From: Glandiceps talaboti
Lineage: Eukaryota > Hemichordata > Enteropneusta > Spengelidae
Length of the DNA: 64,000 bases
Assembly (NCBI RefSeq): GCF_964340395.1
Contig: NC_135551.1
Span: forward strand, 24,685,003 to 24,749,002
Reading direction: 5' to 3'
Within the stretch, counting starts at the first letter, position 1. Every line of letters starts with the position of its first letter. A program made the translations under genes and the position numbers. This document shows positions 1 through 20,795 of the stretch, piece after piece. The notes under the pieces were generated by a model that searched no databases, was not told the origin of the DNA, and saw only the letters and a list, made by a program, of their open reading frames with translations.

Positions 1-8
1 ACCTGCCG

Positions 9-1483
9 GTCACTGTAGCAGTGTCGGAGCCAAACCATTTCAAATTTGAAAGCTTAAGAAATATATTTTTTCATTGGCAGAATCTAAAGGTTTGCATATG
101 GCATTGCAGAATGGTTCTAATGTCTTTAAATATTTTTGTTAAGATCACAATCTTCATCTGTGTTTAGGTTCTGTTCATTCATGTTTTACGTCCGGATTTG
201 TATATGAATACCTCATTGACGAGGGGACTGCCAGTATACATGCTTAGGTGAAAACCCAGTAATTCTACGAAATTGTCTTATTCTGCAACATTTTCGCACA
301 TAGCAGTACGGCCGCGGAGAACACCGCAGGTAATTGTACACATCAATACCCAGAAGATGCACTATTTTGGCATTCAAGTGACATGGAGTTTTGTAATAGT
401 GTAAACAGAGTAAATACCTAAACGTTATACTTTCTTTCGCCGGAAATTGGTTTTCTTCTGCTTTTAAAGTTTGCGTGGTTTGATTTCCCTATGTAGCCAC
501 TATGGAGTGTTAAATGTGCCATAACAGCTAAATATAAAAACGAAAATGGCATACACACCTACCAAAAACTAGAGTAATCACCCCGAACGGATAAATTTAA
601 AAACATTCATTAACTTACTCGAAAATGGCATGAGATACCCACGAAAGATTGAAGCAGACAGCTCGTAGAAACGGTGTGGTCAAGCTGTCCTTCTCGAATA
701 GTGAGAACGGTATTATATAATTTGACCACCACTCCACAATTAGCAAGATAAAGAGACAGCGGAAGTAGCCCAGTCATTTCTGTGGGCGACAGACAATGCA
801 CCATTCATGTTTCAAATACCATTCATATCTAATCACTCTGCACACAAAAAGCGCTGTAATATTATTCTGACTGAAGTATGACAACAACATTATTAACATA
901 GTAACACGATACATGTAATCACACAAGTGAACATAGAAAGAGGTTGTCAAACTAGAACGATGTGGTCAGCATAGGAATTCATCCATTTTAAATACGAACA
1001 ATGCTGCCACGTAAAAGTATATTCATGTAAATGCCTAGGCACCTCACAGCAGCTGGAATGACCAAGTTACTGGTTGTTAAGCATCGGAGATATAAACTGT
1101 CACTCGAGGACAAAATCGTAAGGCATTTTGGTTGTTTTTCTTGCACGTATTGTCCATAAATTATATGTAATTGCAACTAACTTCGAATTCAGATATGAGG
1201 GACAGAAGACTGTGCCTTTTTGTTATATAATTTTAGACTAAGATGAATGTCAGTCATAACCATTGAACGCCTGATTAATGCAAAACGGTGTTTGAAATGG
1301 CATTATGTATCGTAACTTTTGATTTGTGGGATCAAATTCTGGGAAAGATCCCAGCCGATATATCTTGATAGACATACATACATACATACATACATACATA
1401 CATACATACATACACACACAGACACAGACATACATACATACATACATACATACATACATACATACATACATACAGACAGACAT

Positions 1484-1522
<39 letters not shown>

Positions 1523-1530
1523 GCAATGTT
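9..1530. repeat. Segmental duplication, copy A (pairs with 13166-14380)
   Basis: This block matches the one at 13166-14380 in the same orientation. Shared landmarks include CACTGTAGCAGTGT, GCCAAACCATTTCAAATT, GCAGAATGGTTCTAATGTCT, ACGTCCGGATTTGTATATGA and GTGTAAACAGAGTAAATACC. After a gap, the match resumes at about 1260 with TTGAAATGGCATTATGTA and the CATA/CAGA tract. About 675 bp (roughly 585-1258) is present only in this copy and looks like a later insertion. Copy B lies just upstream of SLC22-A, so copy A probably lies upstream of another minus-strand gene off the left edge (inference). No convincing coding exon was found. Confidence 0.75.
1372..1526. repeat. (CATA)n/(CAGA)n compound microsatellite
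   Basis: Tandem CATA units pass into CAGA units. Open frames here (alternating Ile-His-Thr or Asp-Arg-Gln-Thr) are artefacts of the repeat. It is part of the duplicated block and has an equivalent at 13984-14372. Confidence 0.95.
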
Positions 1531-3229
1531 TGTGCTACACTAACTGTAAATGGTAACGTAATTAAGAAGTTTAGAAGTTGATATGTAAATTGTATGCCTA
1601 ATTTCTCCAGTGTAATGGTAAAAGTTAACTAATAACTAAATAACTTTAATGACGTGTGTTTTTTGCCTAACGTGAAGAACTAGGTTTCCTCTCTATCTTG
1701 CTTTCTCGTTTTGGTAGTTCTTCGACTGCGTATTATTCTGTGTTTGTGGCCGTCGTTTGCACTGGTTGGTTTTCCGTTCCACTGTGTGTCTATCCCTCGT
1801 TTTTTATGTTCTCCACTTTTTCATTCACTTTCTGTCGTTTGATGCTTCTTGTTTCGCTTGTCTATTGTTCTTGTTTTTTTTCTTCAATTTTGTGTTCACC
1901 TACAATTATATGCTTATTTTAGATCTTAATTATATACACAGCAGTGAGACAGTTAGTAGTTCATTTTTTGCTTTGATTTATTTATTATCAACCATAAAGT
2001 TGGTATTCGTGAGGGTTGCGTTTAAGTGTGCACTGGGCACTGCATCAATGAAGACAATGAAGAAAGAAAAGAAAATATTATCTAATTAGTGAAATCAATC
2101 AAATTCACAGTCTCAGGATTCTAGTTCTGATGAGACTTTACAACATTTGCAAAATCTTTGTATTCTGAATGAACCACAGGTCTAATAACTTGTGCTGAAG
2201 CTCGTTAGATTTCGCTCGGTGAGAGCGCCCTACTAAGTATTTTTTTCTTTTACTGAATCTTGGTCATTGGAATTATTCCCTTAAAATGTTATCAAGTTAC
2301 TGAGGGCGGACGTTTCCGTTGTAACAGATCCACATGATATATTGAATTTTACAATGATTCTTTATTCATTTGATAGAATACCATACCCTTTTAGTGACGC
2401 CAAACGTGACAGTTGTGAAGGCTTAATCTGATAACACCAAGAAGCTAACGAGCTACTTGGTGCTATAAACTGATTTCCCTCTAGTAAATTCCAGGTTAAG
2501 ATGGCATTCCCATTGACGTTTATAAGGCTTTTTTCGCACAATTAAATAACCATAGGCTTCTTTCTGTTAATTATCCATTTGAATGTGGAAATGTATCGTT
2601 ATTCCAAAGAGGAGGTTTGTTATCACTTCGTCTGTCTTGCAATTCCAGTGCCACATGCCTCTAAATAGACGTTAGAAGCCACGATCAAATACTTACATTA
2701 CAGTGACAAAGCTTATCCTACAGTGATGTAGTATTTGATATCTTTAATGATAAAATCCATTTTGGCATTGCTGGTTTGATTACCACAATCCAAGTTGCTT
2801 TCCCGAGTGGTGAAACACGGTACTATTAGAAACAAAAAAAGTTCGAAAATGACTATATTTGTCCCATATTGGCAGAAATGAGAAACGCCAATTGTTATCA
2901 TATTTTATTCTCTAGACATTTGATAAACACCATACAATCATGCTGGAATTATCCCGTCGCCAAGTGAACCGTCAAAATTTGTTTTCTTGAAAATTTTGAA
3001 TGCCTATTTTCATCGTTATAATTAATATATTTACAGCATAATGTGACTAATTTATGCTCGTTGTGTGACGTGTATAATATTACGAATAAACCCCAATATA
3101 CCTAAAACTTATACTCATTTCACAATATAAATTGAATCATTGACAAGGAAGGGATCCCACGTAACGGATTATTGACTCATCGTGTGATTAAAGCAGAACC
3201 AATTGCAACAAACTTCCTCGCAATCATGA
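1531..3229. other. Intergenic; no gene seen, probable SLC22-A 3' UTR at right
   Basis: No ORF with recognisable protein similarity and no exon-like structure is visible. The right part is expected to hold the 3' UTR of the minus-strand SLC22-A gene. On that strand AATAAA occurs at 2909-2904, about 320 nt after the stop, and is a plausible polyadenylation signal. A second AATAAA lies at 2366-2361. Confidence 0.4.
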
Positions 3230-11890
<8,661 letters not shown>

Positions 11891-11899
11891 TGTACCTAC

Positions 11900-13160
11900 T
11901 GAGAAAGTCAACATAATTTGAATTTGAATGGAATAAAAAGTTTTGGACGTAGTTGTGCATGTGAGCATACCCCTAATACGTTTTATTGTTTGACAAAGGA
12001 GATGCCTGGTTAAATTTGTTACATGTTTGGTCTTGTTAAAGAGGCCCACCAGGCTCCAGGAAATAAAGATTTTTTTGGTAAAATTTGTAGAGGGTAGTTT
12101 TATGATTTTATATAAATTTAATCAAGTGCCATTACCAAGAAATACAAAGTGAAACTTCTTGGCCGTCTATTGTTTAGTGGCATCCGTTATTAGCGGCCGC
12201 GCGTTTTGTCATGCTATTAAACTTCATGAATATGGAATGATTGAACGCTGCATATTCATGAGTAAGGAACAAATGCACATTGAATATTCATGTCTTCCCT
12301 TGCTTTGCGTTGTCTAGTACATTTCCACAATTTCCATACATGACGTGATTCAGCAAGACGAATAAAACTCAAAATAGGATTAACCATAGCCCATCCACAT
12401 GGAGGGTCTATGGATTAACCGTTTGTTATTCAGCATTTATGTCTCTGAAATTGGAGCGAACAAAGTTTGTAAAAGACAGATCTAAACATCACATTCGTTT
12501 TAAAAAATTTGCCATTTCAAAGTAGCTATATTTTACTGTCCTTTTTCATTCCGGGAACAATTAATGAAAAATATATTTTCCATTCTAACTGTTGTTTTGC
12601 TTCGCAATTTCATAATTGTAAATGGATTAGCTTGTTTTGTGTAGTTCTACCAAAATAGGTCTCGTCAAATACACCAAATTTAAATGATTTTTTAGACTTT
12701 TCGCATTTTCTCCATGAACACATATGATTTAACTTTAGTACTTCAACGGACATCTCATTGCATTTAATTGACATGACAACTTCGTACAGCATTTAGCCAA
12801 TGACGTCACAATGTTATCAAGTTGAATGAAAATGAATTTTTCCCAAGGTACAAAGTAAAGAATGAAATTATTGTCTTGGCGTGACGTAACTATTGGACAA
12901 TAGGAGACAGCTTTGTTCTGTACAGCTTTATAGTGATATTTAAATGAACATAATTATGGAAGTGTTCATCAATTTAACAGGGCATTATGGATACACTTCC
13001 AATATTTCCTAATTATTTGATATTTCGTTCTGTATTTTATTAGGTTGTTATTTTCCTCAATTCTAGGTCAGCTATTATTTTTGATCTGCAAAGTCACCTT
13101 TCTGTAGAAAAGATGCTAGACTTTGTGTGAAGTCTGGTTAAGACTACCTGTTTCTGAAAC
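11900..13160. other. Upstream region of SLC22-A; no coding exon seen
   Basis: It should contain the 5' UTR exon and promoter of SLC22-A. On the minus strand an acceptor (CTTTCTCAG at about 11907-11899) lies immediately before the start codon. No upstream non-coding exon could be delimited. A short stretch (12190-12300) repeats the words CATATTCATGAG and GAATATTCATG in both orientations and may be a decayed repeat. Confidence 0.35.
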
Positions 13161-13165
13161 TTCCA

Positions 13166-14269
13166 GCCACTGTAGCAGTGTTTGAGCCAAACCATTTCAA
13201 ATTGCACAGCTTATGAAAACGATTTTTGATTGGCAGAATGTAAAGGTTTGCATTAGCATTGCAGAATGGTTCTAATGTCTTTAAATATTGTTGTTTAGAT
13301 CACAAACAATCTTCCTAGTCTGTGTTTAGGTCGTGTGCATTCATTGTTTACGTCCGGATTTGTATATGAATATCTCATTAACGAGGGAACCAGTATACAT
13401 ACTTAGGTGAAAACTCACTACTTATACGAAATTCTTTTCATTCTGCCGCACTTTTGATTCATTTCCTCAACATTTACTTGTACGGCCACAGAGAACACCA
13501 CAGGTAATATTACACATCATTACCCAGAAGATGCTAGTCTGGCATTCAAGTGACATAGAGTTTTGTAATAGTGTAAACAGAGTAAATACCCAAGTGTTAT
13601 CCATTCTTTAGCCGAAAATTGGTTTTCCTTTTTGCAAATACGAATAAGGTGACAACAGCAAAATCTTAGCAGGTATTTTCAATTAGTCCAATGCTTAATG
13701 TTCTCATTGAAAATGAAAAGAAAAAAGAGAAAGATCATTCCTACGGCGTGGCTTGATTTCCTTGTGTGATCACCATATAGTGTTGAATGTGCCACTGTGA
13801 CGACAGCTAAATATGAAAACGGAAATGGCATACACAGTCACCGAGCATAAACGAGGTAAATCACCCTGACCCAATGACTGCTTAATGCAAACCGATATTT
13901 GAAATGGCATTATGTAGCATAAGTATTTGATTTGAGGGAACAAATATTGGGAAAGAACCCAGCCGATACATCACATCTTGATGGACATACATACATACAT
14001 ACATACATACATACATACATACATACATACATACATGTTACATACATACATACATACATACATACCATGGACGTGTAGGGGCTGTGTATGCATTCACATA
14101 CATACATACATACATACATACATACATACATACATACATACATACATACATACATACATACCATGGACGTGTAGGGGCTGTGTATGCATTCATATACATA
14201 CGTACATACATACATACATACATACATACATACATGTACATACACACGCACGCACGCACGCATGCATTC

Positions 14270-14314
<45 letters not shown>

Positions 14315-14337
14315 GGCAGGCAGGCAGGCAGGCAGGC

Positions 14338-14372
<35 letters not shown>

Positions 14373-14380
14373 ACTATGAT
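13166..14380. repeat. Segmental duplication, copy B (pairs with 9-1530)
   Basis: Collinear with 9-1530. The match starts at CCACTGTAGCAGTG and runs through the CATA/CAGA tract. This copy has about 110 bp of its own (roughly 13638-13745) and lacks the 675-bp insertion of copy A. It is upstream of SLC22-A and may include part of its promoter (inference). Confidence 0.75.
13984..14372. repeat. Compound CATA/CACG/CAGA/CAGG tract with a duplicated 32-bp insert
   Basis: CATA runs are interrupted twice by the same unit, beginning CCATGGACGTGTAGGGGCTG, at about 14066 and 14160. The tract then passes into CGCA, CAGA and CAGG runs. The many overlapping ORFs are artefacts. Confidence 0.9.
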
Positions 14381-15150
14381 GTTACCTTTCTTTGATTGGT
14401 AAAAGCTAGATATGCTGTGTAATTCACATACGGTTGTACTTTTTCTTGACTTACATAACAAAGGTAGCTTGCAACAGTTTTTCGTATAATAGTTAACGAA
14501 GTTTATTTTTAATTGAGTTTCAAACACGGCCAGTGTGTCAGTTGACATTTTTTAATTTTTTAATAGTTTTATTGATTAAACATCCAAAAATGTATATTTT
14601 TCATCCACATGGTCACTTGAACGTAATACTGATCGCACAATAGTGCAAACTGTTTACACTATAACTTTACAGTAAGTAGCAGCAATGTACATATACAATA
14701 TCCGCGTTGCTTCAACTTGTTGAACCTCGTTTGCATAAATCTTCTGTTATAGAAGCAAGTTGTAACACGAATAAGAATATGATCAATCAATTGTAAAGAT
14801 TAGCATATGAATTAAATATTACAACAGCTAAAAGCTGATGATTGCAATAACTCTTATTCAATTCACTATAATATTTATAGTAGTCCATGACCTGTCACGA
14901 TGCTAAAGTATTAATATCATGAATCGATTGCTGTGGAGAGTCACATAACAATTCTATGTTTTACTGAAACGAACACCAATCTATAGGTTATTAGCTAAAA
15001 TGCTTGATTTGGTAGATTTCAACTTCTACAGCGTTTAGCGACCATTCTGTATAATTTTCATATTGCAAATAAATCTCATAGTTACATTAGGGGAAAATTG
15101 TGTTGCTAGTTATCATGTACACGTACACGCATAGGAATCTATAGGAAACA

Positions 15151-15310
15151 TAAACTTTATATCAAGGTTGTCAAATCTAATTTGAATCCAAGAATTGTCA
15201 GCAAGTATAAAAACTATCGGAACGTTTTAACCTCTGTTCTAAGGAATGCTGAACAAATGTATTTTGGTAATTTATTTTATGAGATTAAGGGCAATATCAA
15301 GAAAACTTAA
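15151..15310 (+). mobile_element. Non-LTR retrotransposon fragment (linker region)
   Basis: One frame reads KLYIKVVKSNLNPRIVSKYK and then NYRNVLTSVLRNAEQMYFGN, ending at a stop near 15308. The pattern Y-x2-YRN-x-LTS-x-LR-x-A-x4-Y is typical of the segment between endonuclease and reverse transcriptase in CR1/jockey-type LINEs. Only this fragment survives. Confidence 0.5.
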
Positions 15311-15356
15311 AGAAAGAAAGAAAGAAAGACTTATTTAAAGAGTATGTTGTATAGCA

Positions 15357-15357
<1 letters not shown>

Positions 15358-15426
<69 letters not shown>
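15358..15426. repeat. (TA)n microsatellite
   Basis: Pure TA run, preceded by a short AAAG run at about 15311. Confidence 0.95.
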
Positions 15427-15428
<2 letters not shown>

Positions 15429-15879
15429 CTTTGCTTTCTTTCTGCAAAGATAGTGTATTTAAGAGAGGGATGCGGGGTGGGGCATAAGGAAGAACTATAA
15501 TTATTAGACTCTAATTTGCATCCAAGACATCTACTATTTGTATATTCCTTCCAGGGGTCAGACCCGACTAGCCTAGCTATTATGTGACTCCTTTTTTCCG
15601 AATTCATTCTTTTCCCTTTTGATATAATTGTGATGTTAATTAATTAATTTTTGTTGATAATAAAATCAATTTCACAACCAATGGACATACATCGACATGG
15701 TTGTCTCTTAATCCATTCAGTATGCATCACCAGGGCCAAGTAAGCTGAGGCACAGTATGTACGTATACTGTATAATTTTTGATTATTTGACTCATTTTTT
15801 ACCAACCTAGGTATTTCTTTTTCTCCATCCAATACATAATCAAAATGTGTTGTAGTACACATTTCTTTGTAGAATGAGA

Positions 15880-17697
15880 ACTACTAGTATTCATACTATC
15901 TCTTCACTATTTCATTCTCAATCAAAATTGAAAATCTTGCTTGTACTTCGTTCAATACATGTGTACCTGTTTGCACTCCCATGTGTTTCTGTTTGCCGTG
16001 AAAGCATGCATGAAAAGATCGTCGGTCAAACCCGGTCAGCCTCAACTTCTACGTCAAATCTCCTGCTTTCTGCGGAAAACTCTTAATGGAGGATTCGCCA
16101 AGGTAAATCCATAAGATCTCTTCTTCGATCAAGATTGAAAATCTTCTGTCTTTTTTTATGTAAATCTTTCGATACCGAGGAGCGAGTTTGCTGTCAGAAC
16201 GCAGTGCAATTATTTGTATTAACATAATCACTACAATGCAAATGAGAAAAGTAAATGCTGTTATGGTGTTTGGCTCTGTACTCAATGCTTGAATTGGGTC
16301 AAATTTCCACCAATTTTCCGACGTTGATTGGCTTAAGCCGTTCAATGTATTCGGGTTGCTTGTATTAAAACGTACTTATATAGATATATATATCGATAGG
16401 TTTCTGTCCAGATTTGATTTTTAGATTTTGAGAAACCAAACGAATATGAGAGCCATGGAAATTCACTTCATTGTGGCATGCATCGCGAAATTCTTGAACT
16501 GAGTGTTACATTAAAAGGATGTTGCCGTAAATGACTTGTATAGAATCAAAGTATAGACGTTTATCGTGCTTACCACGAAGTATGTAACTTTACGATCCAT
16601 ACTAGTGACGTGACGAGGGTTTTGAATTTTGTTTATCATTTGCCGTTGAAACGAGTGTACATATCCCGGATATGTAGGGGGTCGCAAAGGCCAGGTGAAG
16701 TCGAGAACGGCAACCTTTCCTGTACTGTGAATAACTAGCGGGCATTTGAACAACTTTTTCGACAGGTAACTTTAACTGGGACATCGAAAATCACAGCTGT
16801 AGAGCTAAGTTCTTGCATAAATCATGAAATTCTAGTCGCATTAATTTGACCTGATCGCACAACATCACGTCACGTCACGTCACATACGTGTAATTCTACC
16901 AATACTCTGCCGTTGTATTGACACTCGTGTTGTGCGGTAAGCTATTTCCATTTCATATACTTGAAATTTCATCTTTTTCACTTGTTATGAAGACTTGGTT
17001 TTTCTGTTTATTTTCAGGTTCGTTGCAAGACTAGAAAGCACTGCATTCAGCTCCGGTTTATGCAGCTTCCTACTTTCTTTTCCAAGTTTGGAATTTTAAT
17101 GTAATATTCAGATTTGATATAGATATTACAATGAATCCATCCAAAGATTCATCACTAAACAAGTTTTATTTTGTATAAGCAATCCTAACATTTGTTCTGT
17201 ATGCATGGGTAAATGTTATCTGTATGTATGTGTTTCTCTGTGAATGTGAATAATTATAACCCCATTTCAAAACCATTACACCTGTTCCACTACATAGTAG
17301 ATTGATATCACAAAGTCCTTTCACATTGCGTATAGTTTGGCACACCTTTTTGCCAATTGAGGGGTATATCATGTACTATAGCCAAGATTTTTACATTCCA
17401 GCTATTATTATGTGTAGGAACAAAAAACTCAAAGCTATCCTTACGGAAGGCATTCAGTTTAAATCTGGTGAATGTTTATGATTATCACGATGATGCTCTT
17501 GTTGGGTAGATTGAAACTGTAGCAAACACCCGTCCTCCTCATTCTTCTTTCGAAAAAGTCACAATACAATTCATTACAGGAATGGACATAATATAATAGT
17601 TTAGGGAAGGGCGTTACCCTAATCAAAGTGTGTAGGGCCACATAGAACGCTTTACCTTTTGAACGATACAAGAATGAGCGAGACAACATGACTGCCA
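15880..17697 (-). pseudogene. Possible DEG/ENaC-like gene remnant, copy 1
   Basis: Exon-like minus-strand pieces occur in order. At 17690-17510 a frame contains SCNELYCDFFERRMRRTGVC followed by YSFN, which resembles the C-x5-C...G-x-CYTFN segment of degenerin/epithelial sodium channel ectodomains. A shifted frame then gives FKLNAFRKDSFEFF. At 16717-16570 a piece bounded by acceptor CAGTACAG and donor GTAAGC contains VAVLDFTWPLRPPTYPGY, reminiscent of the ectodomain WPS segment. At 16345-16049 an ORF has one hydrophobic stretch (ITAFTFLICIVVIMLIQIIA) and a basic tail. Downstream, about 15990-15890 repeats the RFSILIE motif. No full model could be assembled, and the typical second-membrane-segment GxS filter was not found. 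It may be a dead gene or an unrelated one. Confidence 0.3.
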
Positions 17698-18044
17698 GTA
17701 TTGAAAATATATTATAGTTTGTCGTGCTTACCTCTCGAGAGTATCAATGTGTCTCGACGTTGCACTCGGAGGTATTGTTTCCGTAGTATAATTTAATAAT
17801 ATAGTTCCAACAGATCATTCAAATTTGCAACCCTTTGCAGGATTGCAACCAGTGGGGATGAGTAAGTCAAACTCACGCTTATATAGGCAGCGCCTCCTAC
17901 CCGTCGAGGGCGTCCTTTTGGCAGGCGCTGTCTGGCCATAGCACTCTACTCCCCCTACTTTATGGAAACATAAGTTACTGGAGAGAATATAGTATGAGTG
18001 CTACAGAGTATATATAGAGGAGATTTACTAAAGGAGAGTTATAT

Positions 18045-18565
18045 TTAGCAAGTGCAGCCAACCAGCCATGTTTTCAGAAATTATTACAGAAAGCTAAAAT
18101 ATAGCTAATAAACACTTTTTACATAATTTTACGTTTGATTCAAGATTGGAGGAGAAAGTGAAAACTGTTCGTATCTGCAACAGTTTCTCCTAATATATAC
18201 GTATTGACGGTTGTCAGATGACATATTGAGATTGTGCTGCAATCACAATGCACTGCCTGTCCAGTTTCGATGACACATGTGGTCAACAATTAATTATTGT
18301 ATTATACAATTAATTTACATCTTTAAAAAAAATAGTAAAATTTGTTCACTAACTTCCTGAAAAAATATCGAAAACTGCCCGCTATGCACACTGCCTTCCC
18401 TGTTCTACATATCTTATAGCTGAAATATATGTTGCCAGCTGAAATACCGGGCCATTTTCCCTTCCCTCTGGCCAAGCTTGGAAATTGCCCGCCCACTGAA
18501 AAATCGTGTACGAACAGCTTTTTGCACGAATAGCGCTAGCTTCGTTGGCTGCACCTAATTTAGTT
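18045..18565. mobile_element. Possible MITE with GTGCAGCCAAC inverted ends
   Basis: TTTAGCAAGTGCAGCCAACC at the left is matched, inverted, by GTTGGCTGCACCTAATTTAG at the right, about 500 bp apart. The ends are imperfect and no target duplication is clear. No ORF lies inside. Confidence 0.3.
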
Positions 18566-20379
18566 ACCTACCTCATATTGTAAGGTGCAACTAAATGCAA
18601 ACACCTTGCTATTTCTTAGTTATCTACGCTTGTTATCTTAATGTGGCTTTTAATATGTATCTAACTTCAGCAGTTTAACTGGGAACCCAAAATAGTAATG
18701 CTATCTTACAGGGGTTCATCTGGGCTGGGTAGTTATACTTCCTAACAATTTCGCCTACCACCACCAGTCATCGTTTCACCTCAAGGCTTGAAGTGCACTT
18801 TACTACACAGAAGTACCACAATCTGCCTACAGTCAATTCTACCTTCCTTAAGGGAAGTCTATATTATATTTTCGTCTGTCTGTCTGTCTGTCTGTCTGCT
18901 GTCATATCTCTACAAACACTGTATCAGTACTTTTCGTATTGTAATCACCAACTAGGATAGGGAGATTGTATAAAGAGTTTCAATATTTACATTTAAATTT
19001 CTTTATATGTAATATGCATACGATTGTTCAATGGTCTAACTCTGCTTTTTCATGTAGTTTCAACAGAACCGGTGGGCCTAATCCCATTACTGGGTGAGCG
19101 TAGTGCACTTGAAAAACTTACTAGTTTATTGTCCAAATTGCAGATAAAATAATATTATGTAGAAATATTAAATGTGAAATGCTGAAAAACACAATATGTT
19201 GCATGCATACATTTCCTTTCATCACGGTTTACTAATTACACACTTGCTAATTGCTCACCTTGAATAGTTGTAAAAACGATGTGGAAAAATGATATAATTC
19301 TAAAACTGATAAACAAATCGAATTCTTATTATTATAATAATAAATGAGTCGAGTATAGTATTCAGATATTTCAGTCAGTGTCGCGTTATCTATTTGATGT
19401 TTGTCCATTAAAACAAAGGCACAGTATTCCACCTAGAACCAGCATCAAAATGTACATCTTGAATTCGACTATGCCCGTTGCAAATATTCTAGTTCCACAC
19501 ACACAATTTACCACAAATATATAACGCAAATTCTGGAGATAGCATTTACTAGTGCCACTATAAAATACATTATTTACAAATTTACGAGGAATTTAAATAG
19601 CAATAACTACATGTCATCTGTTGCTTCTTTCTTAGTGTGACGGGGGGGGGGGAAACAACATGACAGAAGCGGTATAAAAAAATATTGAAAAGCCAATCTT
19701 TCAGAAACCATTGTAATATTTGACCATTGGTTTGAAACATGTCGGGTAGTAATTGATTTTTCTGAAAGCTTCAGAAAAGGTCATGCATATAACACTGGCC
19801 GACTAGATCTCAACATAAACTCCCTTTGTAGTTATCTGTTTACGATTATGTAAAATAGTATCATCATCCTATTCAGTTTTATTATTATGAATATTTGTTT
19901 TTGAATATTTGATCACTCTTTTCTCTTTATTGAAAAAAGTCACTTTTGAAGCTTTCTGGCGAGACACCTTTTCTTAGTTTCCCTTCAAACAATTGCCATT
20001 TCTAGTCCAATGATCGAAGATGGCCTTTTATTTTCATGTTACGAATTTTTGGCGATCTGAATTGTACAATTCATTTTACTTACTTAGTATTCAAACTCTA
20101 TAAATAACAGTACCACACATAAAAGAAACACGCAGCCAGTGATATTTCCATTCGTGCAGTTTACTACAAACGTTATATCAGGTATGTTGACATTGCATGC
20201 TTGTTCTTGAGTTCGAGATTTAATTTATTTTATTCCAGTTCGTATGTACGATGTAATTGAAACACGGTTCTCAGTTGAAATTATTCCATGTTACCAGTGT
20301 TGGTTGTACTATATTTTCTATATAAGAATATCTTTTATCATATACCTGTGCTTAGATCAGTCATTCTTGATGACGTTTA
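18566..20379. other. Intergenic, nothing recognised
   Basis: AT-rich sequence with a short (CTGT)n run at about 18872-18897 and a G-run near 19640. No exon, RNA gene or transposon end is recognised. Confidence 0.5.
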
Positions 20380-20500
20380 ATGCGAAATATCACTTTGATA
20401 TGGCACGTTAAACGACATAATGTTCATGTTGAACATCCTAAAAAACGACTTTCTGATTTGACAAGACACAGCGATTCCGAACATAAACAAACATTTTTAA

Positions 20501-20698
20501 AAAATGCCAGTCGATATACGATGTTGATGTTACAGCGTATGGCCACAAAACTGAGACATCTTTCAAAAAATGCCAGTCAATATACGATGTTGATGTTACA
20601 GCGTATGACCACAAAATTGAGACATCTTTCAAAAAATGCCAGTCAATATACGATGTTGATGTTACAGCGTATGACCACAAAATTGAGACATCATTCAA
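20501..20698 (+). repeat. Three-copy 66-bp tandem repeat
   Basis: Units start at 20501, 20567 and 20633 with AAAATGCCAGTCRATATACG and differ at a few bases. The unit is a multiple of three (22 codons) and stays open in the 151-aa frame 20380-20835, encoding MLMLQRM-x-TKLRH each time. That frame runs into the LINE tail downstream and has no recognisable homology, so it is treated as a minisatellite. Confidence 0.8.
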
Positions 20699-20795
20699 AA
20701 CAGGGAAATTTTGACGAAAATATCCATACCCAAATGATACTATTTATGATCATACATTCAATTGCAAATTCACAACCACACTTTTCAAGTACGTT

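Noticed and set aside
1250-1556. Overlapping ORFs rich in Cys-Val-Met-Tyr or His-Thr-Tyr-Ile
   Set aside because: They are translations of CATA/CAGA microsatellites in all frames; the same applies at 13.98-14.4, 42.5, 45.2 and 61.5 kb.
16863-16888. CACGTCA repeats as a CRE-like enhancer
   Set aside because: Short tandem CACGT units only; no supported promoter nearby.
17733-17889. TATATAAG on the minus strand followed by a GTAAGC donor at 17732, suggesting a promoter and first exon
   Set aside because: The next exon-like piece would leave an intron of only about 35 bp, and no coherent transcript follows. Kept only as context for the possible channel remnant.
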